Shown here piece by piece: positions 11,801 through 20,935 of a stretch of DNA of 64,000 nucleotides. The stretch is from Antedon mediterranea. Taxonomy: Eukaryota > Echinodermata > Crinoidea > Comatulida > Antedonidae. The stretch lies in NCBI RefSeq assembly GCF_964355755.1, contig NC_092678.1:12434922-12498921 (forward strand), given 5' to 3'. The notes beneath the pieces are model-generated. The model saw only the letters and a list, made by a program, of their open reading frames with translations. It was not told the DNA's origin and did not search any database. The position numbers were made by a program, and so were the translations under genes. The first letter of the stretch is position 1, and the number at the start of each line of letters is the position of its first letter.

Positions 11801-11960
11801 ACTATATCGCCATGTTGCCTACCGGAGGTTTACAACTTGGATATAGAAGCTACTTGGGAAGGGCAAAAGAAAAATACTTCCGTCTTGCGTAGTGTTAGCT
11901 ATTAGGAATGCATTTCCTGCGCAACAATATGTAGGCTTTAAATATCCCAAAATTCCATGA
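11801..11960 (+). pseudogene. P2X7-type intracellular domain, exon B, with in-frame stop
   Basis: After a TTTTCAG acceptor the exon reads LYRHVAYRRFTTWI, then a TAG at 11,844-11,846, then KLLGKGKRKILPSC followed by VVLAIRNAFPAQQYVGF, ending in TGA at 11,958. The blocks RH.AYR, ILPSC, IR..FP and Y.GF are the C-terminal hallmarks of the P2X7 intracellular domain, in the right order and spacing. The premature TAG indicates that this copy is inactive. Exon phases (2 to 2) match exon A. Confidence 0.8.
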
Positions 11961-12190
11961 CTAATTAGCACATTGTACAGTCACATTGTACAGTTGCATA
12001 GATTGGAAATCCACCAGTTTCACCAACGTTCAGTTCCTACAATTAAAACAATAAACAAAAGAGTTATTTAGTTAAGTTTAGTCATGATTGAGGATAATGA
12101 AAAAAAAGAACATATATAATTACTGTATGTTTCGCCATGTGTATTGTAAGACATGCAAATAAGGACTTTATTACCTTGATTATTAAAATA

Positions 12191-12395
12191 TTATTTAGTT
12201 GGAAAACGAGTACATCTTTTCTTGACCAAGTCTGCTTTGGTTTGCACATATTTTGATTTCACAATATATGAAGTTGAACAGCTTGGAGCAGCAAGATCCT
12301 GCATTTCAGTCTCGACAGGTACTGGGGGCGCATCATCAACTGTCGCAAGTCTTTCTTTTTCTTGCTTTTCAATAATCAAGATTGTCTGTAGAAGT
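12191..12395 (-). pseudogene. THAP-protein remnant, downstream exon
   Basis: On the minus strand a TTCTACAG acceptor is followed by TILIIEKQEKERLATVDD, a proline/threonine-rich stretch, then KSKYVQTKADLVKKRC and a stop. It follows the basic QKRRRRE segment of the upstream exon in phase 0 if the frameshift there is ignored. The sequence ends before any recognisable catalytic domain, so the gene is truncated. Confidence 0.5.
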
Positions 12396-12795
12396 AAAAG
12401 TAACTTGTATTACTATTATTATGCAAATAATATCAAACATGAATAAATTAACTACTGAACCGAATTAGCAATAAAATATAAATAAACCTTCCTGAATTAT
12501 ATTTATTGTAAGTACATAAGCTATTTTATAAAACATATTGTTATTATTTGACATATAATAAATCAAATAATAAAATAGGCCTACTTAAAATTGTTGCATT
12601 ATCAGCACACACCATCTTCTCATTCACATCATTTATATTATAATCCAAACTAAAAAAAGGCATATTATTATTAATCATTAAAATAAGAATGTGTGGAGGT
12701 TAGGCATAGGGCCTGTCCTGTCGATCGAGAGACGTAAATTCGGCGGTGGTGGTAAGCCTAGTTAGTGCAATAATGAAACAGTAAAAACAACACTT

Positions 12796-13170
12796 ACTTC
12801 TCTTCGCCTACGTTTTTGAAAGGCGCCTCTTGGCCTCTACTACTACTAGCAGCTGGGCCTGGGATCTTCTCGGTGGTGGTGCTTTCTGAAGGCAATGTAA
12901 CCTTCGAAGGTATTGCCCCGTCTTTCAATTTCCAATTTACGTTTTCTTTGAATCCAATTTCACGAAATTTAGGTGGGTATTTCGCAAAGTCTTCTTCCAA
13001 GAAGTGCTCCGAACATATCGTTGCGAATTTGCTAGGCTGGAAATTTTTTGGTCTGATGGCGTATCCATGCCTTTCTCAGAGCCGAAGACTTTGGGAAGGA
13101 AAAAAATCCTATATTCCGGTCGCGATTTATTGGTAAAATTAAATGCTGCACAATAATGCATTGTGTTTTG
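12796..13170 (-). pseudogene. THAP zinc-finger domain remnant (transposase N-terminus)
   Basis: Spread over three minus-strand frames are the parts of a THAP DNA-binding domain: MHYCAAFN, then FFSFPKSSALRKAWIRHQ, then ICSEHFLEEDF, then LKDGAIPSK (the usual LK.GA.PS). The order and spacing fit a THAP domain of about 90 residues. A TAG after KKFPA and at least two frameshifts show decay. A GTAAGT donor follows QKRRRRE at about 12,796. THAP domains bind the ends of P and Kolobok-type elements, so this is probably the transposase N-terminus (inference). Confidence 0.65.
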
Positions 13171-13485
13171 ATTTAACACCAACAAAAGTTAACTTTAACA
13201 AAAGTGCCTCAAGAGATTGATTACGTGAACAAAAAAATGCGAAATACAATAGAGAAATACAGTGTCCAACAACTCGTGTGTGTAACTAACCAAGCGAAGC
13301 ACTCGAGATGACGTCACGGAAATATTTCTGCATACGAACTAATTGAATTGCTCGAGTGGCTATTTTAGATTTGCTTTTTCGTGATAACGGCAAAATCTTA
13401 AAAATAACGCTATGGATGAGCCGTTTTTATTAGTGTATTACTTTATATGGATTTTATTAATGTTTTAGTGACATTTCTGCTTTAA

Positions 13486-14460
13486 CATCGATTCAGGTCT
13501 TACATGGAAACCGCATATCAAAGAAATCGAGAATAAGATATTCAAAAATATTGGTATTATTTTTAAACTTTCTTGCTTTATTCCATGCCATATCCTCCGT
13601 ACCCTTTACAGTAGCCTAATCCTTCCATATCTTAATTACTGCAATATTGTATGGTGCAACACCTATCAATCAAACACAAACAGTCTCTTTGTTAAGCAAA
13701 AGAAAGCGGTTCGGATTATCAATGGTGTTCCACCTTTAGCCCACACTGACCAACTATTCTCATCTCTTAAATTACTTAAACTTAAAGACATTAATATACT
13801 CCAACAAAGCAATTTGCTTTATTCTTCAACCACCGGCTTATAACCTCCTAAAATCTGTAATTTATTTCATCCTAATTCTTACCACCATACTTACCCTACT
13901 AGAGCCGCAACCAACTTGCATATTCCCCAACATAAAAAAACATCATTCCAACTCAACATCAGATTCAGTGGTCCCACAATTTGGAATAATTTACCCATCA
14001 ACATCAAGAATTTAACAAATAAGAAAAGCTTTTCATATAATTTTAAACGCCAGTATTATTTCAACTTACGTTCAATAATAAAAAGAAATACAAAATAAAT
14101 AATACGTCTACTCATTACAGTTTGATCCGCTGCCTTTGTTTTGACCCTTTCTGTTTTCGTCGTGTGTTCTGTTTGTGTGTGTATGTCTTGTTTTGTTAAT
14201 GTTGTGTAACCGAATATTAGAAATATTAGTAACTTTACTTATGGCTTTCCCTACACAAGTTTCTCTTGGTTTTACCCTTTGATTGTACTTTTTTTGGGAC
14301 TTTGCCACTTTCATAATTTAAAGAAATTTATTTGTATTTTTTATAGAAACTTCTTTCTTTTAAATTTTTTAATCTCATAATTTATTTGTAAATTGAAAGA
14401 AATGTTTTTTATCGTTATTCTGATTTTGAAAAAAATAAATGTTTACTTGATTGATTGATT
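13486..14460 (+). pseudogene. LINE, second half and 3' tail
   Basis: This resumes the frame broken at 10,276: SGLTWKPHIKEIENKIFKN, YSSLILPYLNYCNIVWCN, KKAVRIINGVPPLAHTDQL. After a frameshift it reads FSGPTIWNNLPINIKN, the usual C-terminal block of jockey/CR1-like ORF2. A non-coding 3' region follows, ending in AAAAAATAAATG and a short TTGATTGATTGATT tail typical of this group. Confidence 0.8.
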
Positions 14461-15344
14461 CATATAGACTCAATACAAGCCTACTGAGTCATCCAGCTTG
14501 TCGATTCAATTGGGTGTTACTTTGTATAAGAATGACTAAAACATACAGTATACGTAAGCATTTTAACCGACCAATCAGAACAGGGTTGGAATCTTTTTTT
14601 GAACTTTGTTTGGGTGATATTTCCGAGCATCCCAATGCTTCTAAAGACGTTGCTTCCGAAGACATGCCGAAGATGACGTTTTCAATTCACTTTTTGGCAC
14701 ATACTGTTTCGTATGTTTATCAGCGTTTCCAACCCTCTTGAAACCATTGTAAGGCGTTCCATGCGATACAATGTCAAAATGTTGGCTACAACATGCATAT
14801 CTGTGGCATTTTAGGTCATTACCTGATATTGCGCTACGAAAGTATTAAGAGTGTCCCCTTAAAGCTATAGTCGTGTACAGCGCCACCTACCGGTGGTGGT
14901 TCCGGGGACATTGCGTCTCGATACATCTAGACTCGTATCTAGATGACTGTCAGCTGCCACTATTTTTCAAATAAAACTGTAACAGGCCAGGCTGTAAAGT
15001 AATAACAAAACTGAGTGAGTAGAAGCCAAACATTCTTATTTTTATCATGAAGGTATCAAATAATGTTACACCTCCATTGTCCGTCTGTCCGGCATTATTC
15101 AGAGACTAGGGGTGGCCCGGTATTTAAACTTGGTGGGTGCAGATCGGTATAATAGAATGAGTTTGTGTAAAAACAGAAAATTCTGAAATTGGACCAATCG
15201 AGCTGAAACTTGGGTAAAGTAACTAAATATTCCTATGTAGAGTATGGAGTTGAGATCTTTGTTTTAAAAATGTATAACATTAAAAAGGCTTTAACTATCG
15301 AATTTTTAATATCAAAACAATAAATTTGTTTAAATGTTTATTTT
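14461..15344. other. Non-coding stretch, no gene seen
   Basis: No supported exon. There are short GC-richer repeat-like pieces near 14,880 (CGCCACCTACCGGTGGTGG) and the palindromic TCTAGACTCGTATCTAGA near 14,927. It is probably old transposon sequence. Confidence 0.4.
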
Positions 15345-15785
15345 ATAATCTATATATAAATTATGGTTAATTCTGACATAGGCGAGCACAATGCAAAAAC
15401 TTCGGTACAAATCTCCGCCTTGGATACGAACCTTATCCATCTCAGATGTACCGCGAAACGTAGATTTGATAACATTAGTTTTCACATCGACGCTATTGTT
15501 CCATATTTCTATGTTAGGAAGATATTATAAAGGGTTTTAAGTTGGCCGTTGGTGCTTGGTGGCGATAGCCATTTTGGTTTTTTGTTTATTTTTCGACCGC
15601 GCGTGTGAAGGTACAGTAGTACATAAAGATCAAATTAAATACATTTATAAAACATAGGAGTAAATTGTTGGAAATAATTATATAAAATTACATTACATCG
15701 AGAGAATTGAAGATAAGAGCTTTTGTTTTGAAATCGAATGAGACCCCGATAGCCGAGTTTTTGAGTAAGCTGCCAGGACTTTATG
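15345..15785 (+). repeat. Dispersed repeat family R1, copy 1
   Basis: This shares ATAAATTATGGTTAATTCTG, TACAAATCTCCGCCTTGG, GATGTACCGCGAAACGTAGA and then GTGTGAAGGTACAGTAG and CCCGATAGC.GAGTTTT with the copy at 51,571-52,235. The central part also occurs inverted at 36,170-36,270. No tRNA promoter or ORF was recognised. Its downstream end is joined directly to the truncated 5' LTR at about 15,797. Confidence 0.75.
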
Positions 15786-15796
15786 CCGAGATACCT

Positions 15797-15893
15797 AAAG
15801 TTTGAATAAAAATTATATATTTGTGTTATATAAATTGGTGTTGCATGTCTTGTGTGTCGAGTCTAAAAAGATATAAGAAGCAACATCACAACA
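15797..15893 (+). mobile_element. Truncated 5' LTR of gypsy element
   Basis: The last 97 bases of the LTR (AATTATATATTTGTGTTATA, GGTGTTGCATGTCTTG, ending CAACATCACAACA) match the 3' LTR end at 19,890-19,986. The first about 250 bases of the LTR are missing. A TGG-initiated primer-binding-site-like sequence follows at 15,894 (TGGTTGCAGCGG). Confidence 0.75.
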
Positions 15894-15929
15894 TGGTTGC
15901 AGCGGTTAAAAAGTAATGAAAATTTCATT

Positions 15930-16310
15930 GGATGCCAAAGAAGCAGTGAAAATCAGAACTTATTGTGTTGGCGGAACGTGTATTGTGTATTGGAAATAAG
16001 CACTGAAAAGCAGAACTGATTGTGTTGGCGGAACGTGTATTGTGTCTGGGAAATAAGCAGTGAAAAGTAGAACTGATTGTGTTGGCGGAACGTGTATTGT
16101 GTCTGGGAAATAAGCAGTGAAAAGCAGAACTGATTGTGTTGGCGGAACGTGTATTGTGTCTTGGAAGGAAGCAGTGAACAGCAGAACTGATTTGTTTGAC
16201 GGAATGTTGTATTGTAATTTTGAAGGAAGCGACGGAAAGCAGAACTGATTGTGTTGGCGGAACGTTGTATATAGTGCTTTGGAAGAAAGCGGTGAAAGTT
16301 GAACTGGGAC
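15930..16310 (+). repeat. Minisatellite in the gypsy leader, about 60-bp unit
   Basis: Five or six imperfect copies of a unit contain GAACTGATTGTGTTGGCGGA and ACGTGTATTGTGTCTGGGAA. They lie between the primer-binding site and gag. Apparent minus-strand proteins here are repeat artefacts. Confidence 0.85.
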
Positions 16311-16648
16311 TAAACATTTGTTGTGTTCGCATCTTTTTGATTTCGCGACGCGGTGAAATTTTGGACTGTTGAACTGAAATGTTAATGTTGCCGAATGATT
16401 TTTGTTATACAAGCAGGGAACTGTATCAAGATTTTAAATTGGTGAACAACATACTTTCTTTAAACTTTAAAGGTAGGGTCTATGAATTTTGTTCCATTAT
16501 ATTTGATTACAGTAAAAGATGCATATTAGATTAAGCATAAATGTTATATTATTTAAATTTAATATTGATGGAAGGTTGTGATAGAATACTAATATCAAAA
16601 ACTCATTAAATTAAACGTGTTAATGGTAATGATATACATATTGTCGAC

Positions 16649-17722
16649 ATGGAAGAAAGTAATACAGTAGATGTTGACTCAAGTAGAGACAAGGTTAATG
16701 ACAGTAGACAACAAAGTAATAAGGTAGTTGTAACTGATAATAACGTGACTCGGGGAATACCAGTGGGTATGTCTACTCAAGAATGGATGCAATTTCAATA
16801 TTAGATATGAAAAGATTAGACGTGGGAAAAGGAAATTAGGATTAAGGAACTCGAAGTACAGAGTAATCAACATCAATCTAATGTAGTTAATGCACATTAT
16901 CAACCTAAATACCTAAACTTAAGGAAGATGAAGATAGATATTGATATATATCTTAGGGCTTTTGAAAACCTAGCAAGGTCTAACAATTGGCCAAGGAAGA
17001 TTTGGGCAGCCAAATTAGCTCCAGAATTAGTTGGTAAGGCTAAGATAGCTTATGCTAGACTTCATGATAAAGATGCGCAGAATTATAATATGCTTAAGCA
17101 AGCAATACTGGATAAGTACGAGATTAGTGCAGAAAGTTATCGAATGAAATTTAGGAGTAGAGTAAGAAATCATGGTGAAGCCATTAAGGAATTGGTGGCA
17201 GATTTAGATCACCAAGTTAATCAATGAATTAAGTTTGCAGGGGTAAATGAAAATGATCCGAAAGGTATAATATAATTATGTATTATGGAACAGGCTATGA
17301 ACAACTTACCAGAAGATTTGAAGGTTTATTTAAGAGATAAGAAATCTAAAAATAGTATTGAGATGGCTAAATTAGGAGATGACTTTATTGTTAATAGAGA
17401 TGGTAGTGCTTACTGGGATAAAGAGACTAAGTATAAATTTCAATCTGATGGACGTGATAGTTTTTATAAAAGATATAACTCCCTTAAAAGTGATAGGAAT
17501 CATGACAGAAGGTCTGATAATGTAAATAATCACAGGGATAAGACTGCTAAACAGAGTCAAGAAGTAGAGAATAATAGTGGGAATCGAAATAAGAACAATG
17601 TGTCACAAAACAATGGGTCAGAAAAGCCGGTACAAAATAGGTACTCATCTGTTAAATGCTATGAATGTGGTAATTTAGGGCATATTGCCAAATACTGCAA
17701 AAAAAAAAAGGTAAAAAAATGA
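16649..17722 (+). pseudogene. gypsy gag with CCHC zinc knuckle
   Basis: Three consecutive frames: 16,649-16,804 (start MEESNTVDVDSSRD), 16,928-17,227 (YLRAFENLARSNNWPRKIWA and DKYEISAESYRMKF, a retroviral-type capsid region) and 17,285-17,722 (LPEDLKVYLRDKK, then the CYECGNLGHIAKYC knuckle, CX2CX4HX4C). Gag forms the particle that packages element RNA. Frameshifts near 16,804 and 17,227 disrupt it. Confidence 0.8.
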
Positions 17723-17820
17723 TAAAGGATTTAAGGGTAAGGGACCTAATCCCAAGTCTGGTTCAGGATTTCAATGTGAGAACCAGATGGATCAAGGCAT
17801 AGATATAGCGGAATGGGAAT

Positions 17821-18136
17821 GGAGAGTACCCTGTTGCCTGGCTTGCCACCTCCCTATAACCAAACAAAAATTGAGGGATATAGTCATCCCATGATCAGGG
17901 TACCAACTTCATGTCAAAGATCATGAAGAACTTATTTAGTAGGGTGCATATAACTCAACTTTAAACAAGTTCTTACCATCCCCAGACTAATGGTTTAATT
18001 GAACGGTTTGATGGGACACATAAGAATATGTTAATATCACTCACAAAGGAACAGTATATAAAGCATGGGATGACTATATCCCTCAATTTTTGTTTGGTTA
18101 TAGGGAGGTGGCAAGCCAGGCAACAGGGTACTCTCC
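17821..18136. repeat. Perfect 73-bp inverted repeat inside gypsy
   Basis: Bases 17,821-17,893 are the exact reverse complement of 18,064-18,136, separated by 170 bases. The right arm is integrase coding sequence in its normal place. The left arm is an inverted copy that replaces the missing protease and integrase N-terminal region. Confidence 0.95.
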
Positions 18137-18821
18137 ATTTCAGCTGCTGTATGGTAGAACTATTAGGGGACCTTTGAGTCTAGTTAGAGAGAAATGGGTG
18201 ACCATAGATAATGAAGCTAAGGATGTAATTGCATATCTTATAGAAATGCGAGAGCGCATTAGTGAATGGATGGGTAACGCCAAAGTTAATATGATTAAAC
18301 ATCAAGATAAGATGAAACAGCATTATGATAGAAATTTTAAAAATAGACAATTTGATGTAAATGATGAGGGTCTGGTATTTTTACCAGAGGGGGCAGGTAA
18401 AATGGACAATAAATGGCAAGGTCCATATAAAGTATTAACAAAAATTGATCAAGTAAATTATCTTATACAAATGCCTGATAAACGTAAAACTAAAAAGGTG
18501 GTTCATGTTGATAGTTGCAAAAGATGGTATGATAGAGACCATGAACAAAGAAGAAAGGAATGTCATTACGTTACTGGACACATCTATGATGTTTATAATG
18601 AAACTGATGATAAGACAGAGATTAGCTCTGAGAGTATTGATGTTATTTATAGAGACTTAGATCTGAAATATTTACAAACACAAACTTGGAAAGATGTTCA
18701 AATATCGAATGAGTTAACTTCTAGACAATTAAGTGAGATGAACAGTACAACATACTTAAGAATCATGCTCATATATTTTCAGATGTACCTGGGAGAACGT
18801 CTTATACATCCCATACTTTAG
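17893..18821 (+). pseudogene. gypsy integrase, partial
   Basis: This begins at the second catalytic aspartate box (DQGTNFMSKIMKNLF), continues with SSYHPQTNGLIERFDGTHKN carrying the catalytic Glu, then ATGYSPFQLLYGRTIRGPL and the GPY/F-type C-terminal block (KWQGPYKVLTKIDQVNYLI). The HHCC zinc domain and the first catalytic Asp are absent. The enzyme would insert the cDNA into the host genome. A stop after VHITQL separates the first motif. Confidence 0.8.
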
Positions 18822-19208
18822 TTACCCCTAATGATATTCCCATTCGACAGAGGGCATACAGAACTCCTCATGCCATAAAGAATAAAATAGAAAAAGATAC
18901 AATCAATGTTGGATTTAGATGTGATAGAATCCACATCAAGTGCTTATGCATCTCGGATTGTGGTAGTATCTAAACCAGGTGGCGATATTAGATCATGTAC
19001 GGATTACAGAGCCTTGAATAAAGTTACTGAGGTTGATCCATATGAAATGCCGAGAATTGACGACATTTTAGATGATGTCTCTAAGGCTAGGTATATTTCG
19101 ACACTTGATTTAACTAATGGTTTTTATCAGATTCCTTTGGACACTGATATCAAGTACAAGTCAGCGTTTGTTACGCCTTTTGGGCAATTTGTATATAATG
19201 TATTATAG
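18740..19208 (+). pseudogene. gypsy reverse transcriptase, partial
   Basis: A leader in one frame (HIFSDVPGRTSYTSHTLVTP, IPIRQRAYRTPHAIKNKIEK) precedes RT blocks in a second frame: SAYASRIVVVSKPGGDIRSC, DYRALNKVTEVDPYEMPRID, STLDLTNGFYQIPLD and SAFVTPFGQFVYNVL. The YxDD active-site block is missing, because the sequence jumps from TFQK directly into RNase H. Confidence 0.85.
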
Positions 19209-19410
19209 TTTGGGATGCAGAACAGTAGTTCTACATTTCAAAAAGTTTGTTATATTTACAGATCATAAATCTTTGAGTTGGTTAGATAAAACAAAGAGAT
19301 CAAATAATAGACTTATGGGATGGTCATTGGCCCTTCAACCATTTGATTTTGAAGTTGTATACAAGAAAGGGATTGTAAACACTAATGCTGATGGGTTAAG
19401 TAGAATGTAG
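19209..19410 (+). pseudogene. gypsy RNase H C-terminal fragment
   Basis: It encodes FVIFTDHKSLSWLDKTKRSN, then LQPFDFEVVYKKGIVN and NADGLSR, the usual end of gypsy RNase H. It is fused to the RT fragment by an internal deletion of several hundred bases and followed by a stop. Confidence 0.8.
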
Positions 19411-19627
19411 ATTAGTTAAGTTTAGTAAATAAAAGGTATTATGCATCTGTAATCAAATACTGGAACTATGTTAGATTCATGACCCAACACTATCATGATT
19501 ATGTGTTTTGTAGATAAGGAGTTTGGTTTTCTTTTATTGTGTGTATATGTTTATATGATTATTTTGGTTTCGTTTGTTATATGTTATGCTGATGCAGCAA
19601 ATGCTAGACTAACACAGTAGTCTAAAA

Positions 19628-19640
19628 TGGGAAATGGGAA
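19628..19640 (+). other. Polypurine tract
   Basis: The purine-rich run GGGAAATGGGAA lies immediately before the TGTTATG start of the 3' LTR, where second-strand priming occurs. Confidence 0.6.
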
Positions 19641-19986
19641 TGTTATGAAGTTATTGTATTCATATACAGTATTGTATTTCTCCATGGTTGTATGGTGTAG
19701 TTCAAGATGTAGGTCATCTTCACACAGTTCTCATATTCATATCTGTTACTTTAGATAACAACTACAGTGTATTGTTGATAATTGTTACTTTGATTAGCAG
19801 GTCCATGTACAAACATGTACAAAATGTTTTGCTACTAGTGCTAAGTTTGGTTGGTGATCTGATGGGAGAAAGACTTCCACTTCCGGTGAAGGTGCCGAAT
19901 AAAAGTTATATATTTGTGTTATATAAATTGGTGTTGCATGTCTTGTATGTCGAGTTTAAAAATATATAAGAGGCAACATCACAACA
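19641..19986 (+). mobile_element. 3' LTR of gypsy element
   Basis: The LTR starts TGTTATGAAG after a polypurine run and ends CAACATCACAACA, giving a TG...CA type LTR of 346 bp. It contains GAATAAAAG near 19,900, a possible polyadenylation signal region. A target duplication cannot be scored because the 5' LTR is truncated. Confidence 0.75.
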
Positions 19987-19989
19987 CAT

Positions 19990-20166
19990 GGAGTAACTAA
20001 TACGATAAACATTAAAGTTAACAGCCTTGAAGAAACAGTAAACGAACTTGATTGTACAGTAAACATGGACTTTAAATCGGTGTATGCTGATCACCATCCT
20101 ATTATGGATGAATTAGACCAGGCGATAGAAAATTTTAATCAGCAAGCTGACGATCTCGAACAATAA
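19990..20166 (+). pseudogene. Coiled-coil-like ORF tail beside the LTR
   Basis: Directly after the 3' LTR an open frame of about 58 codons reads GVTNTINIKVNSLEETVNEL, with ELDQAIENFNQQADDLEQ at its end, followed by TAA. The heptad-like leucine, isoleucine and valine spacing suggests a coiled coil. It has no start of its own, so the LTR insertion may have cut an older coding sequence (host exon or LINE ORF1). The protein is not recognised. Confidence 0.4.
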
Positions 20167-20513
20167 TATTTAATTTATGAAATTATTATTGATTTATTTA
20201 TCTTATATATAAAGTGTTTCCCCAACTTGTTTATTCATAAATTGTTTTCTGAATTTCTTAAATTCATTATTGAAATAATTGTTCTCGTTCATATTTCTGA
20301 TACAGCCTAAACACATTGACCTACTTTTATTTATTTTTTCATTTATTAAATGCTATTATATTATTTTTTATTATTTTATTTTACTAATCCGTCGTATAAT
20401 TACCAGGTTATTGTTGGTGCAGAATCGTAATTGTTTACTCTAGATTTCCTAATTTGTAATCAAAAAGTATGCAAATACATGTTAATTTTACTTTGCATTG
20501 ACATACATTTGCA

Positions 20514-20935
20514 GGAACATACTCCCAGATTGGATAAATTATTCCATTGTCTAGCTACATTTCAGTTTCAAAATTTACAATCATTTAAGCTGTTTTTTAG
20601 TTCTATTCCAAAATTGTTTATATCTACCAAGCTATTGTCTTTGTTTCCTATCCTTACTATCGCCACCCTCTATTCACCAGCATGTGCGTCTTTTGTTGTA
20701 TTTCTTGTATTCCTGTCCACTCAGGCAGCACTTGCCTCATTTATCTATCGACTTTCTCCAAATACTTTCACTTGTACTGATAAAGGGCTAGTGTTGCTTG
20801 AAAGCTCTGCGAACTTTTCTGGCTGTTTTACTTTATCGTCTTGATTTTCGCTTTTTTTTGGTATCTCCATAGAGATCCAGCCACGGATACCCACAGCATT
20901 GACATTTTTTCAGTAATTTACCTTTGGATATGTAC
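20514..20935 (+). mobile_element. Penelope-like element 3' end, copy 1
   Basis: It starts at GAACATACTCCCAGAT, which is the end of the PLE coding region in the copy at 48,484-49,020. It continues with AAGCTGTTTTTTAGTTCTAT, ACTGATAAAGGGCTAGTGTT, GAAAGCTCTGCGAACTTTTC and ATCCAGCCACGGATACCCAC. The sequence just upstream ends TTTGCAG and looks like an intron 3' end. Confidence 0.75.

Larger units (their letters stand above)
10281..13481. mobile_element. TTAA-flanked DNA transposon, Kolobok-like, with THAP and P2X7-domain genes
   Basis: Perfect 13-bp terminal inverted repeats (AGCAGAAATGTCA...TGACATTTCTGCT) are flanked by TTAA at 10,277-10,280 and 13,482-13,485. The site lies inside a LINE frame whose two halves rejoin exactly with one TTAA. 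TTAA duplication occurs in piggyBac and Kolobok elements. The 5'-AG ends and the THAP-type N-terminus encoded at 12,800-13,190 favour Kolobok. Both termini carry a GTGACGTCA-type palindrome about 160 bp inside. The element is 3.2 kb, holds two convergent gene remnants, and shows no full transposase. Confidence 0.8.
15894..19640 (+). mobile_element. Gmr1-like Ty3/gypsy retrotransposon interior, degenerate
   Basis: Domain order on the plus strand is gag (16,649-17,722), integrase (17,893-18,740), reverse transcriptase (18,740-19,250), RNase H end (19,250-19,410). Ordinary gypsy elements place integrase last. Integrase before RT is the Ty1/copia order and defines the Gmr1-like gypsy group of deuterostomes. 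The integrase tail runs straight into the RT leader, so the order is not produced by a later join. Protease and the integrase N-terminus are deleted and there are many stops. Confidence 0.75.

Noticed and set aside
12816-13136. Plus-strand 106-codon frame in the TTAA element
   Set aside because: Antisense shadow of the THAP-domain remnant.
15925-16412. Two minus-strand frames with repeated NTISSAFHCLFP-type units
   Set aside because: They are antisense to the gypsy leader minisatellite and have no start or splice context.
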